Source: Daucus carota subsp. sativus (lineage: Eukaryota > Streptophyta > Magnoliopsida > Apiales > Apiaceae). From it: a DNA stretch of 64,000 nucleotides. The translations under genes were made by a program, and so were the position numbers. Location: assembly GCF_001625215.2 (NCBI RefSeq), contig NC_030385.2, positions 45,843,598 through 45,907,597 of the forward strand, written 5' to 3'. Each line of letters opens with the position of its first letter. Position 1 is the first letter of the stretch. The notes under the pieces were generated by a model, which worked only from the letters and a program-made list of their open reading frames with translations, had not been told where the DNA came from and did no database searches. Of this stretch, positions 33,302 to 45,972 are shown in pieces.

Positions 33302-33848
33302 TCTTGTTATTATCCGATCTTTGTAACTTATGTGGGCATGTATTTTCTTTATCATACTTGATCAATTAGCCAACCAAATGCTATATTAAAGAGATGTCCA
33401 AACTTCAAACTATTCAAAGGAATGCCACTCACAGCTACTTCTTGAAGATTGGACCGAGGAAATAACCAATTTCATTGCATAGTTGACAGGTATTAGAAAA
33501 CTAAAACTCTAAAAATGAAAACTATATAAATCTTGGCATAGATAGATTCACTCATGGTTTGGCCAGGCTAAGAAACAGAAAACTGTAAATACATTGCATA
33601 GTCAAGTACAAATATCTAGCGACAGACCTACAGTTTCACATGCGAACTTAAGACGGGTCATTTAGAAATGAATCAGACTGTAACCATGTTCATTAGCAAA
33701 AAACACATTAAATAACAGGCTTTTGATTACAGCATTACATACTGCTCCAGCCACATTAGGTGAATATCACATGAGATCAGAGGCACTGTGACCTGTTCAA
33801 AAGAAGTGAAAAACCTGATGGAGCTGCAGATGAAATCTTGGACAATAT
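33302..33848. other. Convergent 3' flanks of TBL copy 2 and PRPL13
   Basis: No coding sequence is seen. It should hold the two 3' UTRs. Confidence 0.5.
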
Positions 33849-36707
33849 CTACTTCTGGATCTGTATTCTCTTGTCTCTAATGGGCAAATCCACGGGTTTT
33901 TGCGCCTCATGTGGATGCTCTGGTCCCTTGTACACCTTGAGATGGTTAAAAAGTGCCCTTCCAAGCTGCAGAAGCATGGAAATTTGTAGCAGTTTAGCAG
34001 GTCACCAAGTAGCACACATACATGCAAGAAGAATAGAGCCATACATTACTGATTTAAAAAAAGGTATCCAGAAGGGAAAAGCCTGTTTAATGACTATATC
34101 CGCATAAGCTACACACAACTGTACAATTTTTGCGCAACATATAAAAACTTTTACTAAAGGTGAATTGAATGGTTTGTAGGTGGAAGAAGAGAAACTGATA
34201 AAGTAAATATGGCCAACTTAAAGTAATATGAAACTGCAATTAAGTACTTCCAAATTAATTAAATAAAGAATACATCTTTGTGCATCAACCAACCACAAAG
34301 ATGGCAGAATAACTAGTTTCAATAATGCATAATTCATGTCCATGTGACTTAGTAATTTTCTATAAGCATTGTGTTTTTAGTATTCTAATCTTAATAAATC
34401 TAATCTTGGCCAAGGACAGCTACATTCTAGTTCAAAAGGTGATACAGGTAAAAGAAATCAAAAGAAGATAACTCACTCTTCCTTTAGGAAGCATGCCACG
34501 AACTGCATGCTCAACAATTCTTTCAGGAATCCTCTGTTGGAGTTGATCAAATGTTTCCACCTTCATACCACCTGGTCTTCCAGAATGTCGCCTGTATAAT
34601 TTCTGGTTCCTTTTTTTACCAGATACCGCAACTTTTTCTGCATTTACCTATCCATATCAAAGGCCAATCACCTCTTAAAAGTTAGAAGTGATAATCAATA
34701 ATAGCATACAACATAGTAAAAACATATCAAACTGATGGCTTGTGGCTGTCCCTTCGACTCTTATGATTATGTATATAGACAACAGTGGAAGAATTGTCAC
34801 AAGGTTGGTGATCTAAAAGCAGGACAAGGGATGAATAAATATCAAACAGCTGTATAATATAAATATCAGTGTTGTAGAAACAGATATCATACAGCTACAC
34901 AAAGATAACTGAATGTCACTCTTAAGACCAGTTTCAAAATTTGGTAAAAAAATTATTATCTATAAACCATATCAAATATATGTAGATTAGGACTTGAAAA
35001 AGCGTTAATATGAAAGATAAAGATAGAAGAAAACAAAATGGTCATCATTTCTAGACAACAAATTGTCTTCACAAAAATTCAAAATTACCACAATTAAGGA
35101 TAAATTGCAAGAGTGGCGTGAAAGGTAGCCTAATGTTGTCGGATGGACTCGTAAATTATATGACAATTAGTTGCAGACTTGCAGTGCAGAAGGTTTAAAT
35201 TTCAAGAACTACAAATGCCAGTTATTCATAATGTGGCAGCAAATAAAAGACTAAAGAGTAAGCAAATCTTAAGCCTGGTGAAGTGATTACATACCACAAT
35301 GACAAATGCCCCCATGTCCACACTAGGAGTATAGGTTGCTAAATTCTTTCCTCGGATATGAATAGCTATAGTTGATGCCAGCCTGCCAAGAATCTTATCA
35401 GTGGCATCCACGATATACCATGTCTTCTCTGTGTTAATATGGTCTGAGGCTTTAGGGTACCATGTAGTATTCCATATATCCTAAATCAAAAGATGACGAT
35501 TTAGAGATTATAAAAAAGAAAAAGAAAAATTAGAAATCAATAAAACAGAATGGTAATCTCGTACAAATGTAATAATTAATATTTATTACAATTTACAAAT
35601 TCTAAATACTTTTATCCAGGTTTAGCTTGGCGTAATCAAGCAGTCAAGCACTAATTACCAACTTGATTAACTATACAGCCAACTGAACCAAATAATGATT
35701 ATAGAACATAAGAACACTTATTTAAACCAACACATTATACGCAATTGATTTCTTAAAGTCTAGCATATGATTTGAACACTATATTCGGTTAGTTGCACCT
35801 ATCGAAACCAGAAATTTATCCCACAAGAGACAAGAATATCAATAAGACAATATGATTAAGACATATCCAGTTCATCCCACCCTCCAGGTGGGAGATGAAC
35901 ACATACATTACCTGTACTAGGGATGGGCGCGGGGCACTTCGGGGACGGGGAGTGCTATCCCCGCCCCTGATCCCCGAATTCAAAACCCATCCCCGACCCT
36001 GCCCCGAACGGGGATCCTAATATACTAATAAAATGATATTATCTCATATTTTCAACATCATATAATTCCTCTACGGAGCTAAGGTCTAGTAGTACAGCTG
36101 TACAGGTCCTGTACTACTAAGGTCTAGTAGTACAGGTACAGGTCCTGTACTACTAGACCTTGGCTCCTGTACTACTAGACCTTGGCTCCTGTACTACTAG
36201 ACCTTAGCTCAATTAAAACTCTAATGCAATACTTTCAAGTGAAGGTAACTATAACTCACAATTCAAAAGATCCAATTTTAAACTAAAAAACATCAAGAAC
36301 TCAACTATAATAATATCAAATAGATTTGGGAATCTGGGTAACAATCAACATTCAACAATATGTATGTATGGAGAGAGAAGGGGGGAGAGGGGGAAGAGGG
36401 AGAGAGAGAGAGAGAGAGGGAGGGAGCGAGCGAGAGAGGAATATACCGGTCCTTTAAAATCAGTAGCATCAAACATCCATTGTTGTTCTCGGGGAATGAG
36501 AGCAGTGGTGGCTTCTTGTTCATCAGCATTTTGGCATCTAATCAAAGTACACTTCTTGTTGTTGTTAGTTTTGATTAAAGAAAATGTGGGCTTTGAAGAC
36601 ACGGCTGCCATTGAAAAACCCAGGAAAGGTGTGACCTTTTGAGAAGATTTCGAAGATGGGTGAGAAGGCAAAACACCCCAGGTGGAAGAAGCATAGTGAC
36701 ACGCCAT
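33849..36707 (-). CDS. RPL13: Plastid ribosomal protein uL13 (50S L13), nuclear-encoded
   Basis: Exons 36447-36707, 35295-35480, 34477-34647, 33849-33965, all phase 0, give 244 aa. Residues 1 to about 60 look like a transit peptide (Ser-rich, [18 protein letters not shown]). The L13 core starts at [17 protein letters not shown], with [20 protein letters not shown] and [12 protein letters not shown], and a plant-type C-terminal extension ends in DKRIQIQK. It is a component of the chloroplast 50S subunit and assembles early in bacterial ribosomes. Length agrees with the roughly 240 aa of land-plant plastid L13. Intron 1 contains a palindromic array and a fragment of GC-rich repeat near 35918-36018. 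Confidence 0.95.
36076..36210. repeat. Palindromic array in PRPL13 intron 1
   Basis: GAGCTAAGGTCTAGTAGTAC (36077 on) and its inverse GTACTACTAGACCTTAGCTC (ending 36210) bound several internal direct and inverted copies of 'cctgtactactagacctt'. The block could fold into a long hairpin or be a small foldback element. Confidence 0.8.
36365..36440. repeat. (GAGA)n-type microsatellite
   Basis: A purine run of GAGA/GGGAGA units ends about 7 bp from the splice donor of PRPL13 exon 1, inside intron 1. Confidence 0.85.
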
Positions 36708-36917
36708 AGCCCTTCTTTCTTGCTCCTTGTGATATCTCCTCTAAGCTCTGAAAATGGGGTTTTATCGTCAAGTAGATAAGGTACTAAACTGATTTTTTTC
36801 CGAAGTGGTTTTGGACTAAATTGAAAATGTTCATACTTCAGGGGTCACAAAAGAATTATATCCTGCATTTTGTCTTTCCCACATACATGTACTATTCCCA
36901 GGCCGATAGCTATAAAT

Positions 36918-37650
36918 TAGGAGTGTTCGCGGTGCGGGCGGTGCGGTTTTTTTCTAAAACCGCAAACCAACCCGCACATGTGGTTTGAGAAAATTCATAA
37001 ACCGTAACCGCACCGTGTAATATAAAAACCGCGTAAACTACACCACAAAATTGCGGTGCGGTGTGGTGCGGTTCATGCGGTTTGCGTGATTTATACATTC
37101 AAAAATTTATACTTTTTAAGGGCAATATAAATATAATTTTAAACTATATGTATTTAAAAAAAAATTATAATACACACACAGTCAAATTTAGAGTAAAGAT
37201 ACTCATCACAAGAAATATAAACTAAAATATGAGTATGATAATGATGAAGATGAAAAGATTTCAACACTACTAATAAGTTATTTTATAGAAAACAAATATA
37301 ATTATAATATTTAATTTGTTGTCTTAAAACTAAAGTATTGTAAAACTATTAAAATTAAGTTGAGTAACTTGAACATATATATATACACACACAGGAGATA
37401 AAATCATAATAAATAATCTATTTATATGATATAAATATTTGTAATTATATGTGATATATTTTTATATATTAGAAAATAGCGGTGCGGTGCGGTTTGAACC
37501 GCGCTAGTATAATGTCAAATCGCAATCCGCACCGCACCGCGCGGTTTGTTAAAATTTAAACCCGCAACCGCACCACGAAAAAGAAAAACCGCATTCTGCG
37601 GTGCGGAGCGGGCGGTTTATGCGGTGTGGGCGGTTTGATGAACACCCCTA
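36918..37650. mobile_element. hAT-type non-autonomous element, 733 bp
   Basis: The left end TAGGAGTGTTCGCGG and right end GAACACCCCTA form TIRs, with GC-rich subterminal repeats of GCGGTGCGG on both sides. The 8-bp duplication CTATAAAT is perfect (36910-36917, 37651-37658). The interior is AT-rich with no transposase ORF. Confidence 0.9.
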
Positions 37651-38086
37651 CTATAAATTGTTAATTTTCGGGATAGATGTTTCGGATTTATTTAATTTTT
37701 ATTCAAAAAATTTAAACAAATTATAAAATATCTTATATACATCATAAAATATGTGTTAACTAATAAAAAAATTATTAACAGATGAAGAGACTGTACATAT
37801 TTATAGTTTTAATTTTAAAAATAATATTATACCTAGCAAATTCATGATATATTTTTTTAAAACTACAAATTCATGATATTTTTTTTAAACTACAAATTCA
37901 TGATACTCAAAATTAAATTAAACGCATGATTGCCTTCAAAAAAAAGTAAACGCATGATTAATTTTAAATACTTATTATTAATTTATAATTATAAAAATAT
38001 TTGATAATTAATAAATAATGATCATTAATGTAATTGCTTCAAGTATGAACTAAAAATTTATTATTTTAGTGACACCATAATAAAAC

Positions 38087-40051
38087 GAGTCGGGATTCTC
38101 TGTCCCCTTTTTGTGTCTCCCTATGTGTCCCCTCTTTCTTATTGGTTAGTTTTTTTACTTGTCACGTGATCTCTCTCTTATTATTGCAGAATACAAATAA
38201 ATTACAAGTATTCAACTGAATTACTTTCTGTGAACTTTGAGATAAAATCTTTTGTAAGGCTTAATTTATTTATTCTCAATGTAGACTTCAATTTTATAAA
38301 TTCTCAATCATCTTTTTTTGCTGCATTAAATATTAACTCCATGATGTATAGTTTGGTTTATCAAAAAAAATGTACCAATGAATTTCTTTCATATACCAAT
38401 TTAATTTTATTAGATTAAATATTATATAAATAACATCTCAAATTTTTAATATAATTTAAGTCATAAAGAAAGTTTTTTTTTGCTTTCAAATTAATAATAT
38501 TAATGTTTACAAAATTTTAATTAATTATTTAATATAGAAAAACATAAAAATAAAATTACTGCATAGTATTATATTTATATCATGTAAAAAATATTTTTAG
38601 TTGATTATGTACTATATGGAAAAGATAATGTAAATAAAGTATATTTTTGCTTTTAAATTTAATAATATTAAAATTTTCAAAATTTTAATTAATTATTTCA
38701 TGTAGAAAACATAAAAATAATATTATATTTATATCATGTAAAAATATTTTTAGTTAATTATGTACTATATGAAAAAAATATTTAAATAATTGAGATATAT
38801 TTTTATAGATTTGAAAAAGTTTATATAATAAGCTGCGTGAGAAAATAAATAAGAATTATAGAATTATAGATCACGATAAGTTCTACCAATAAGAAAGTGG
38901 GGACACGTAGGGAGACAGAAAGAGGGGACAGAGGATCCGGACTCTTTTTGTATCTCCCTACGTGTCTCTTCTTTTTTATTGGTCAGTTTTTTTACTTATG
39001 ATCTATAATTCTTATTTATTTTCTCACGGAGCTTATTATATATAAACTTTTTCAAATCTATAGAAATATATCTCAATTATTTAATATCTTTTTCATATAA
39101 TACATAATCAACTAAAAATATTTTTTACATGATATAAATATAATATTATATAGTAACTTTATTTTTATGTTTTCTACATAAAATAATTAATTAAAATTTT
39201 GAAAATTTTAATAAAAGCAAAAATATACTTTATTTACATTATCTTTTCCATATAGTATCAACTAAAAATATTTTTTACATGGTATAAATATAATACTATG
39301 CAGTAATTTTATTTTTATGTTTTTCTATATTAAATAATTAATTAAAATTTTGTAAACTTTAATATTATTAAATTTGAAATCAAAAAAAAACTTTCTTTAT
39401 GACTTAAATTATATTAAAAAATTGAGATGTTATTTATATAATATTTAATCTAATAAAATTAAATTGGTATATGAAGGAAATTCAATGGTACATTTTTTTT
39501 TATAAACCAAACTATACATCATGGAGTTAATATTTAATGCAACAAAAAACGATGATTGAGAATTTATAAAATTGAAGTCTACATTGAGAAGAAATAAATT
39601 AAGCCTGGAGTTTACAAAAGATTTTGGGGCCGTTTGGGTAAGCTTAAAATAAGTGCTTCTTGCTTAAATAAATAAGTTGAGTAGAAGTTAGAAGCAAGAT
39701 AAGACTTATAAGTGATTAAAGTATTTGGGAAATAAGCAGAAGCCCTGAAACAAAAACTAGCATTCCTAACTTTTTATAAGTGCTTCTTGACTTATTACAC
39801 AAACGGTACGAATAAGTGCTCATAACTTATAATCCGGAAGCTGGACTTATAACTGCCAGCCAAACACCCACTTTATCTCAGAGTTCACAAAAAATAACTC
39901 AGCTGAATACTTATAATTTATTTGTATTCTGCAAGAGAGATCGAGAGATCACGTGAGAAGTAAAAGAACTAACCAATAAGGAGGGGACACACACAAAGAG
40001 GGGACAGAGGATCCCGACTCATACAAAAAGAGGACAGAGGATCCGGACTCC
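38087..40051. mobile_element. Giant inverted-repeat Mutator-like element
   Basis: Flanked by a perfect 9-bp duplication TAATAAAAC (38078-38086, 40052-40060), the Mutator signature. The ends are GAGTCGGGATTCTCTGTCCC and the inverse of GGACAGAGGATCCGGACTCC. Nearly the whole element is a palindrome of two arms of about 860 bp meeting near 38944, where two terminal sequences lie head to head. No transposase ORF. The right arm has been interrupted by a small MITE (39626-39871). The right terminus carries the end sequence twice (near 39997-40020 and 40030-40051). Confidence 0.8.
39626..39871. mobile_element. 246-bp MITE nested in the right arm
   Basis: GGGGCCGTTTGGG...CCAAACACCCAC interrupts the right arm. 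The left arm (38231-38265) shows the uninterrupted site. Comparison gives a 3-bp duplication TTT, compatible with a PIF/Harbinger-type insertion. The body repeats 'aagtgcttctt'. Confidence 0.75.
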
Positions 40052-40453
40052 TAATAAAACGGATAAGAAAATGTTAGTTATCCCAAAAGAATTTCTAGAA
40101 ATTTTCCAAATTGCCCGTATCATTTTTCTATCGATATCAAGTCATCAAATAAAATAATTCGGGTATGTGTGTTAGAAAAAATAATCGGGCGGTGAAGCTA
40201 GAACTTAGAACTAGTGTATTTAACCTTGAATTAATGATCCTGAGACTACCTGGCAGAACAAACAGATCTGACTTGTCGTAAAACGTAAGCTAAAGCCCCC
40301 CGGTACCATGTACTCCTCTTCTTGACTTTTTAAGGTTTAACATTCACTTTCTCCCCTTGTACATATTCTCAAACCTAACTCAAGATCTCACCATTTCTTA
40401 AATCAATTCAAAACCCATCTAACACACACAGGTAGAAATTCTTAGTAGTAGCA

Positions 40454-43131
40454 ATGATCCAAGATCAAGAAGTTAATTTAGGTTTAGTTGATCAAGCAAT
40501 ACAATTGTTCAGAACTTCACCACCCACATGGAGATCAGCTCTGTTTAGCAATTTAATCATCTTTCTTGTGGGCTCTCCTCTTCTTGTGGCTGGCTTGTCT
40601 TTGCCTGGCATTGCGGCTGCATTCTTGCTTGGCTCCCTCACTTGGCGCGCTTTTGGCCCCTCTGCTCTGTTTCTTGTTGCCACTTTTTTCGTTCTTGTGA
40701 GTTTTCGATATTTCACTTTTGTGACAATTCTGTTATTTATGGTTGAACCTCGATTATTAACGGAGATGGTGCATTTTTACTCACTATTCGATAAGGGTTA
40801 ACTATGTGGCTTTCATATTTGAAATTTTGAATTTGCGGTACTTAATTGAGTGGTCATGATCGTTACTATGTTGGTGATGTTTGTTATGATTTGGCATTTG
40901 AGAATTTTGTTATTGGATATGTAAAGTGGATGTGTGATTTGTTTACATGGTTTTTTAAAGGTTTGATCTGCTTTTGAAATTTTTTACATATTTGAAATTG
41001 CGGTTGTTAAATTAGGGGGATTGCATTTATGATTATTACCATGTTGCCGATATTTTATATGCATCATGTTTGAGAATTTTTTTTAGATGGGAGGACATAG
41101 CAGTAAATTCTTGTGATCAATTTACATGGTTTGTAAAGGGTAAAATTGTTTTTTATAAAGCAAATTAATTCAAACAACCCATTTTTAGATGGTGAGATGC
41201 ATGTGTGTCTTAGTTCTACTTGTTTAAGGAGAGATTATTTTTAGCGGCTCCAGATTTGACAGGGCAAAAATAGTAAATTACTAATGATTTGATGTTACTT
41301 GATAAGAAGCAAATGAAAAAAGTGTGCACGTATAATATGTTGAAACTTGAATGCAATGTGTGTCACACAAATGAGAGTTGAATTTCGAACAAGTGAGCTT
41401 TCATGTGTACTCATGTGCATGCTTGTTTTATCTAAGTTAGGGCACAGCGGCAACAAAGGTGAAAATGGTTCAGAAGGAGGCACAAGGGGTAGCAGAGAAG
41501 AGAAAAGGGAGGAGAGGACCAGGAAGTGTGATTGGTTCAAGTGCAGCTGGTTGTGTTTGTGCTTTCCTTTCAATTTATGGAGGTGGTGGGAGGGCATTTT
41601 TCCAGCTCTGTAAGCTTGGTTTTGTTGCCAGCTTCTGTACTAAGTTGAGTGATACTGTCTCAACTGAAATTGGGAAAGCGTATGGGAACACAACGTAAGT
41701 AGCAGTTTCTATGGATGCACTACAAATCCTCCTTTATTCATTTGTTTATCTAATTTAAATGTACTTTATCTATTAGCACAGTGGTAGGAACATGTATGTT
41801 TATTTGAAAGGATTATAAGAACCATGGAACTTACCTCACACACGAAGGCCCCTCTCTAGTATTTAGCCTGCAAGCTGATAATTTAACTGCCTTATTGAAT
41901 AGATCCAATTTCTATGCACCTGCTTGCAAATTTGCAATATCTTCCTACTCAAACTAATTTTTGTTGTAATAGAAAGGACATAATTATGTGAAGAAATCAG
42001 TGATTAACTGCTTTCAAATTCATTATGTCCTTTTAATATTTAAAGCTAAAACGACGTCTATAGCTACTGAATATGCTAATGTAAGTTTGTAGCTTGATAT
42101 CGTTGTTGCAATTTAATTGCTTGCAAATTTTAGTCAATCAAATACTTTGTCGTAATGGAAGGTCATGCTTTTGTAAAGAAGTATCGATTTATGAATCTGG
42201 ATATCATATTGTCTTTTTTTTATTATAATTGTTGTTTTTATAAGCAATCTGAAACAATAAGTGTAGCTACTAAATAAGTCAATATCCATTTGAAAATTAA
42301 TAGCTGGATTGAGATGTTAATGTTGCTATTAGCTGTTTTTTTGTTACCTTTCATGTAGCTAATTCACCCTGGACCTTGCAAAGAGTTAGGGAGTAGAAGG
42401 GAAGGGACTGTTTTGTTAATGAGGCTGGGAGCAAGTTATTCTTATTCATACATTCTTTATTATCCTAAATTTTGCTGCTTCTGATGTAGGTACCTTGTAA
42501 CAACATTTAAAGTAGTGCCTAAGGGTACAGAAGGAGCTGTCAGTGCTGAGGGAACCTTTGCTGGTTTCCTAGCCTCTATATTTCTTGCCTGGACTGGTGT
42601 TCTTATTGGGGAGGTATCATATAGTCCCTATATTTTACACTACAATATGTTGTATGAGGATTGATTAGTTACTTCGATTCATACTCTCCGCATCTTCGCC
42701 TTGTCATTACCTACAGTCAGCCTTACCTTAAGTGAACCATAAAGCAATTGACCCCTGTTCAGATGGCTTTAATATAAACATTAAAACATCTTTATTCAAG
42801 GAGGACTATATTCTGGTGGAAGAAGTCCATAGTTTGGAATGGAATTCTGGCTTTTCCTTTTGTACTTAAATCTATGTGCACGAGGGGCGGCCAAAATCAA
42901 GCCGAGCCAAGCCGGACTTCTATTAAAATATACACCTACAGAATATGTACAAGTGATATACTATGTTTTGCTACTAATATACATATTATTATATATTCGT
43001 AATACATAAATCATTTAATATAATATTTTAATATGTATTGTGACTTCTACATGCAGAAGGGAAATTCCCAGTTTTGAATAGGTTGGGCCATCGGCGTGTT
43101 AATCTCTTTTAACTTCTTTCTTTGCTATATT

Positions 43132-43180
<49 letters not shown>

Positions 43181-44353
43181 TATTATTTCACAAATTGTGC
43201 AAGGAAGATAACGTGGTTTTGAGTTCCCTTTTTTTAAGTTTATGTTTTTACACCTTTTGAATTATCAGTTCTGGTACATTTATGATATATTATTTTTGGT
43301 ACGTAAAAGCAAAATGAACAGTTTTGGTGTACTATTGTCATAGATAGGGCCATACGCGAACCGCGCCGAGCCAAGTTTTTTCTTATTGAACTCGAGTTTG
43401 AGCTTTCTCTTATCAATTGAAGCCAAACTCGATAAGCTTATCGATTTGATTCGACGTAATAAGCCAAATGCGTTTACTTCCCTACTCATAGACTATGAAA
43501 AAGTTACATATATTTTAAAATACAAATTTCTATTTGATTTTTATGTTTGTTTATATATACATTATACTACTTGGTGACAATTTTTTCTAATAATAAAAAA
43601 TGATATAACTGAAGTACTAAACTTTTCTTTCGTAATTTTGGTTTGTTTGTTAGTACGTAAAAGTTGGGTTTTTCTAATATTTAAGTTTTGATTTGTCCGA
43701 CCTAATTCGGTTTTTATACGAACCTCGGCCAGTAATGAATATGAAACCAATACATATTGGAATAGGAATATGAGGATCGGGCTTAGATATGTTGATGCAA
43801 GATTGTGAAAAAGTGACTTTCTATGTTGTGATTCCCCTTTATTGTGAACGATTAATATTACAGTTTTTAGTTGCTCAAAGTTTATGTTTAATTCTTTATT
43901 CTTTATAGTGCGACTTCAATGTCCTTTAACAAACTTATTCTGCTTTACATGTCAGATAAATATGCCTGAAGCTGTAATATGTGTAATAGCTTCCCAGGTC
44001 GCTAACCTTGGTGAAAGCTTCATAGGTGCTGCACTGCAAGAAAAGGAAGGGTTTCAATGGGTAGGCTCTCTTGTTATTCTTTTCTCTAAACTTGATTCAT
44101 GTTTTTTCCTGCATTCTCAAAAGGGCCATGGTGGAATAGCAACAAAAAAATGTGCCATTTCGTTTTTCCTTTATGCCCCTCGACGAATTGTGAAACTATA
44201 CATGTGATAACACTCAGCCCTAATATATTTTAATTTTCCATTTTCTTTCAGCTCAACAATGATATTGTCAATGTCATCAATATATCTATGGGCAGCAGTT
44301 TAGCAGTCCTGATGCAGCAGGTCATGCTACAAAGTAGTAAACACAGTGGCTGA
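40454..44353 (+). CDS. VTE6: DUF92 protein, VTE6-type phytyl-phosphate kinase
   Basis: Exons 40454-40696, 41441-41694, 42490-42613, 43956-44060, 44252-44353 give 275 aa. The protein is a multi-span membrane protein typical of DUF92. Motifs: NLIIFLVGSPLLVAGLSLPG (TM), EKRKGRRGPGSVIGSSAAG, SDTVSTEIGKAYGNTTYLVT, EGTFAGFLASIFLAW, SQVANLGESFIGA, LNNDIVNVINISMGS. VTE6 phosphorylates phytyl phosphate to phytyl diphosphate for tocopherol synthesis in the chloroplast envelope. Oddly, no transit peptide precedes the conserved start: an in-frame stop (TAG at 40433) lies 21 bp upstream of the ATG and no upstream coding exon is seen before the MULE. Either a first exon was missed or displaced, or this copy lacks plastid targeting. 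Intron 3 holds a (TA)n run. Confidence 0.85.
43133..43178. repeat. (TA)n microsatellite
   Basis: About 23 uninterrupted TA units in intron 3 of the VTE6-like gene. Confidence 0.95.
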
Positions 44354-45972
44354 TAAAGTCGAGCAAGATATTGAGAAATTAGGCTATTTTTTATGAAAAC
44401 GTTGTTTGCAGCATCAAACCATTTTAACGATATTAATCAATTAATTGATTTATGGCGATTTCAAGTGAAGGGCTGACCATTTCTTACTGACCAAGGTACC
44501 CATTGGTGTTGTTTTAATGCTAGTCATGCTGTTGTTTGGATTTGAAACAAGATCGTTGCATGCAAGTGCTCCCATATCTGCAGAAAAAGTTCTAACGGTC
44601 AGATCATCCTGATTGTAATTATAGAAACATTTGTACGTATACTCGTGTCCATTTATGAATTGAAAAATAAAAAAAAGGGTGGGTTCCTCTTGGCAATTGT
44701 TGACATGATGCAATTTTTACCTCTCATGTTACCATTTAGTTTGGTTTTTACCGTTTGATTATCTATAGTATTAATTACACTATCACTATTTGGATTTATG
44801 CGCGGACATAAATAAATCTAACAAAATCTCTCAGACATAAATAAATCTAACAAAATCTCGTTATAATCATTTCTTTTGTCCAGTACGTAAAAACCATAGG
44901 CGAGAAACTATGGGCTATTGATGGCGTGTGTGGATTATATATGTTCTTAATTGATATACGATAAATTGAAGAACAGCTTCTGTTTCACATTTGCTGTACT
45001 GCGTGATCCTTCAGGCCTGTGATTTTGAACGTATAATTATATTGCAATAGCATTGAGTCTGTTGTTTCCTCCAGTAGAATTTGAGAGGACGTGTGTTCCT
45101 CTTGGCAGAACAGGACCAGTGGGCATAATAGGTATGAAATCTGGAAATTTTGACTGTTAAATGCCTTCAATCTGATCACTACATTGTGTTAGATAAAAAA
45201 AATATATTTCCACAATGATTTTTCAATTCCTGTTATTGTTTTAATATTCAGAGTTTGCTCTCTATACTAGTCTGTTTCTCTTTTCTTTTTTTGACAAGTG
45301 CATAAGATGTGTCATGTATGTCATCATGGATCATATTTTCCTTGTTTGACGCTACTTAATTTTTTCTCTATTTCTTAGAAAGATTATATGTAGTAGAAGT
45401 TTTGCTCTTGAACATACTATAAGAATAGAATCTCATTGTTGAACAATATTTTGACCCATATCAGTTTTGATCCTGAGCCTTTGCAACCTGCAGATTTCAT
45501 TTTGCTGCAGTTACGTTTACATCCGTGTATGCATATACCTATCTTTAACGTAATGATGATATTGTTATGATGATATAATGCTCGCATAAACATACTCGAT
45601 TACTATTTATTCTTTATGACTCGTCCGGACTGAAATCCGAAACAGCAACACGAGTAGATTGCTAGTCCAGAAATAAAGTTCTGTGCTGTATGATTAGATG
45701 ATGACAAAACTCATGTATAATGCTGTTTTATTACTTGTTAGCCACCTGTTAGAGATAAATGAGTTCATGCAGCTCAGCTGCTATCCAATTTAGCTATACT
45801 TTTTTAAAAAGAAATTGCTTAGGAAACAGCCAAATAGATTCTTATGCTGAGTTGCTGACATGCTGTATATTTATTACTATGATTGTGTATATCTTCTAAC
45901 CCCCTCTGGACGTTTCTCATTTATAAAGCTGAGAATTCAGCCCCTTGGTTTCGTAGTGTTGTTTTGGCAAAG
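44354..45972. other. Intergenic region between VTE6-like and WD40 genes
   Basis: No coding region or clear mobile element is seen. The 3' UTR of the VTE6-like gene lies at its left end, and the WD40 gene promoter should be in the right part. Confidence 0.5.

Noticed and set aside
35918-36018. GC-rich 'ggggatgggcgcggggc' fragment as a complete hAT element
   Set aside because: Ends look TIR-like but no target duplication was found; treated as a repeat fragment only.
42880-43760. Possible additional coding exons in VTE6-like intron 3
   Set aside because: Translations lack DUF92 similarity and the flanking exons already join in frame; the region carries MITE-like 'gccgagccaag' motifs.
45883-45972. 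Upstream in-frame extension of the WD40 protein
   Set aside because: The Met at 45973 aligns with the expected family start; the extra 30 residues look like leader sequence.
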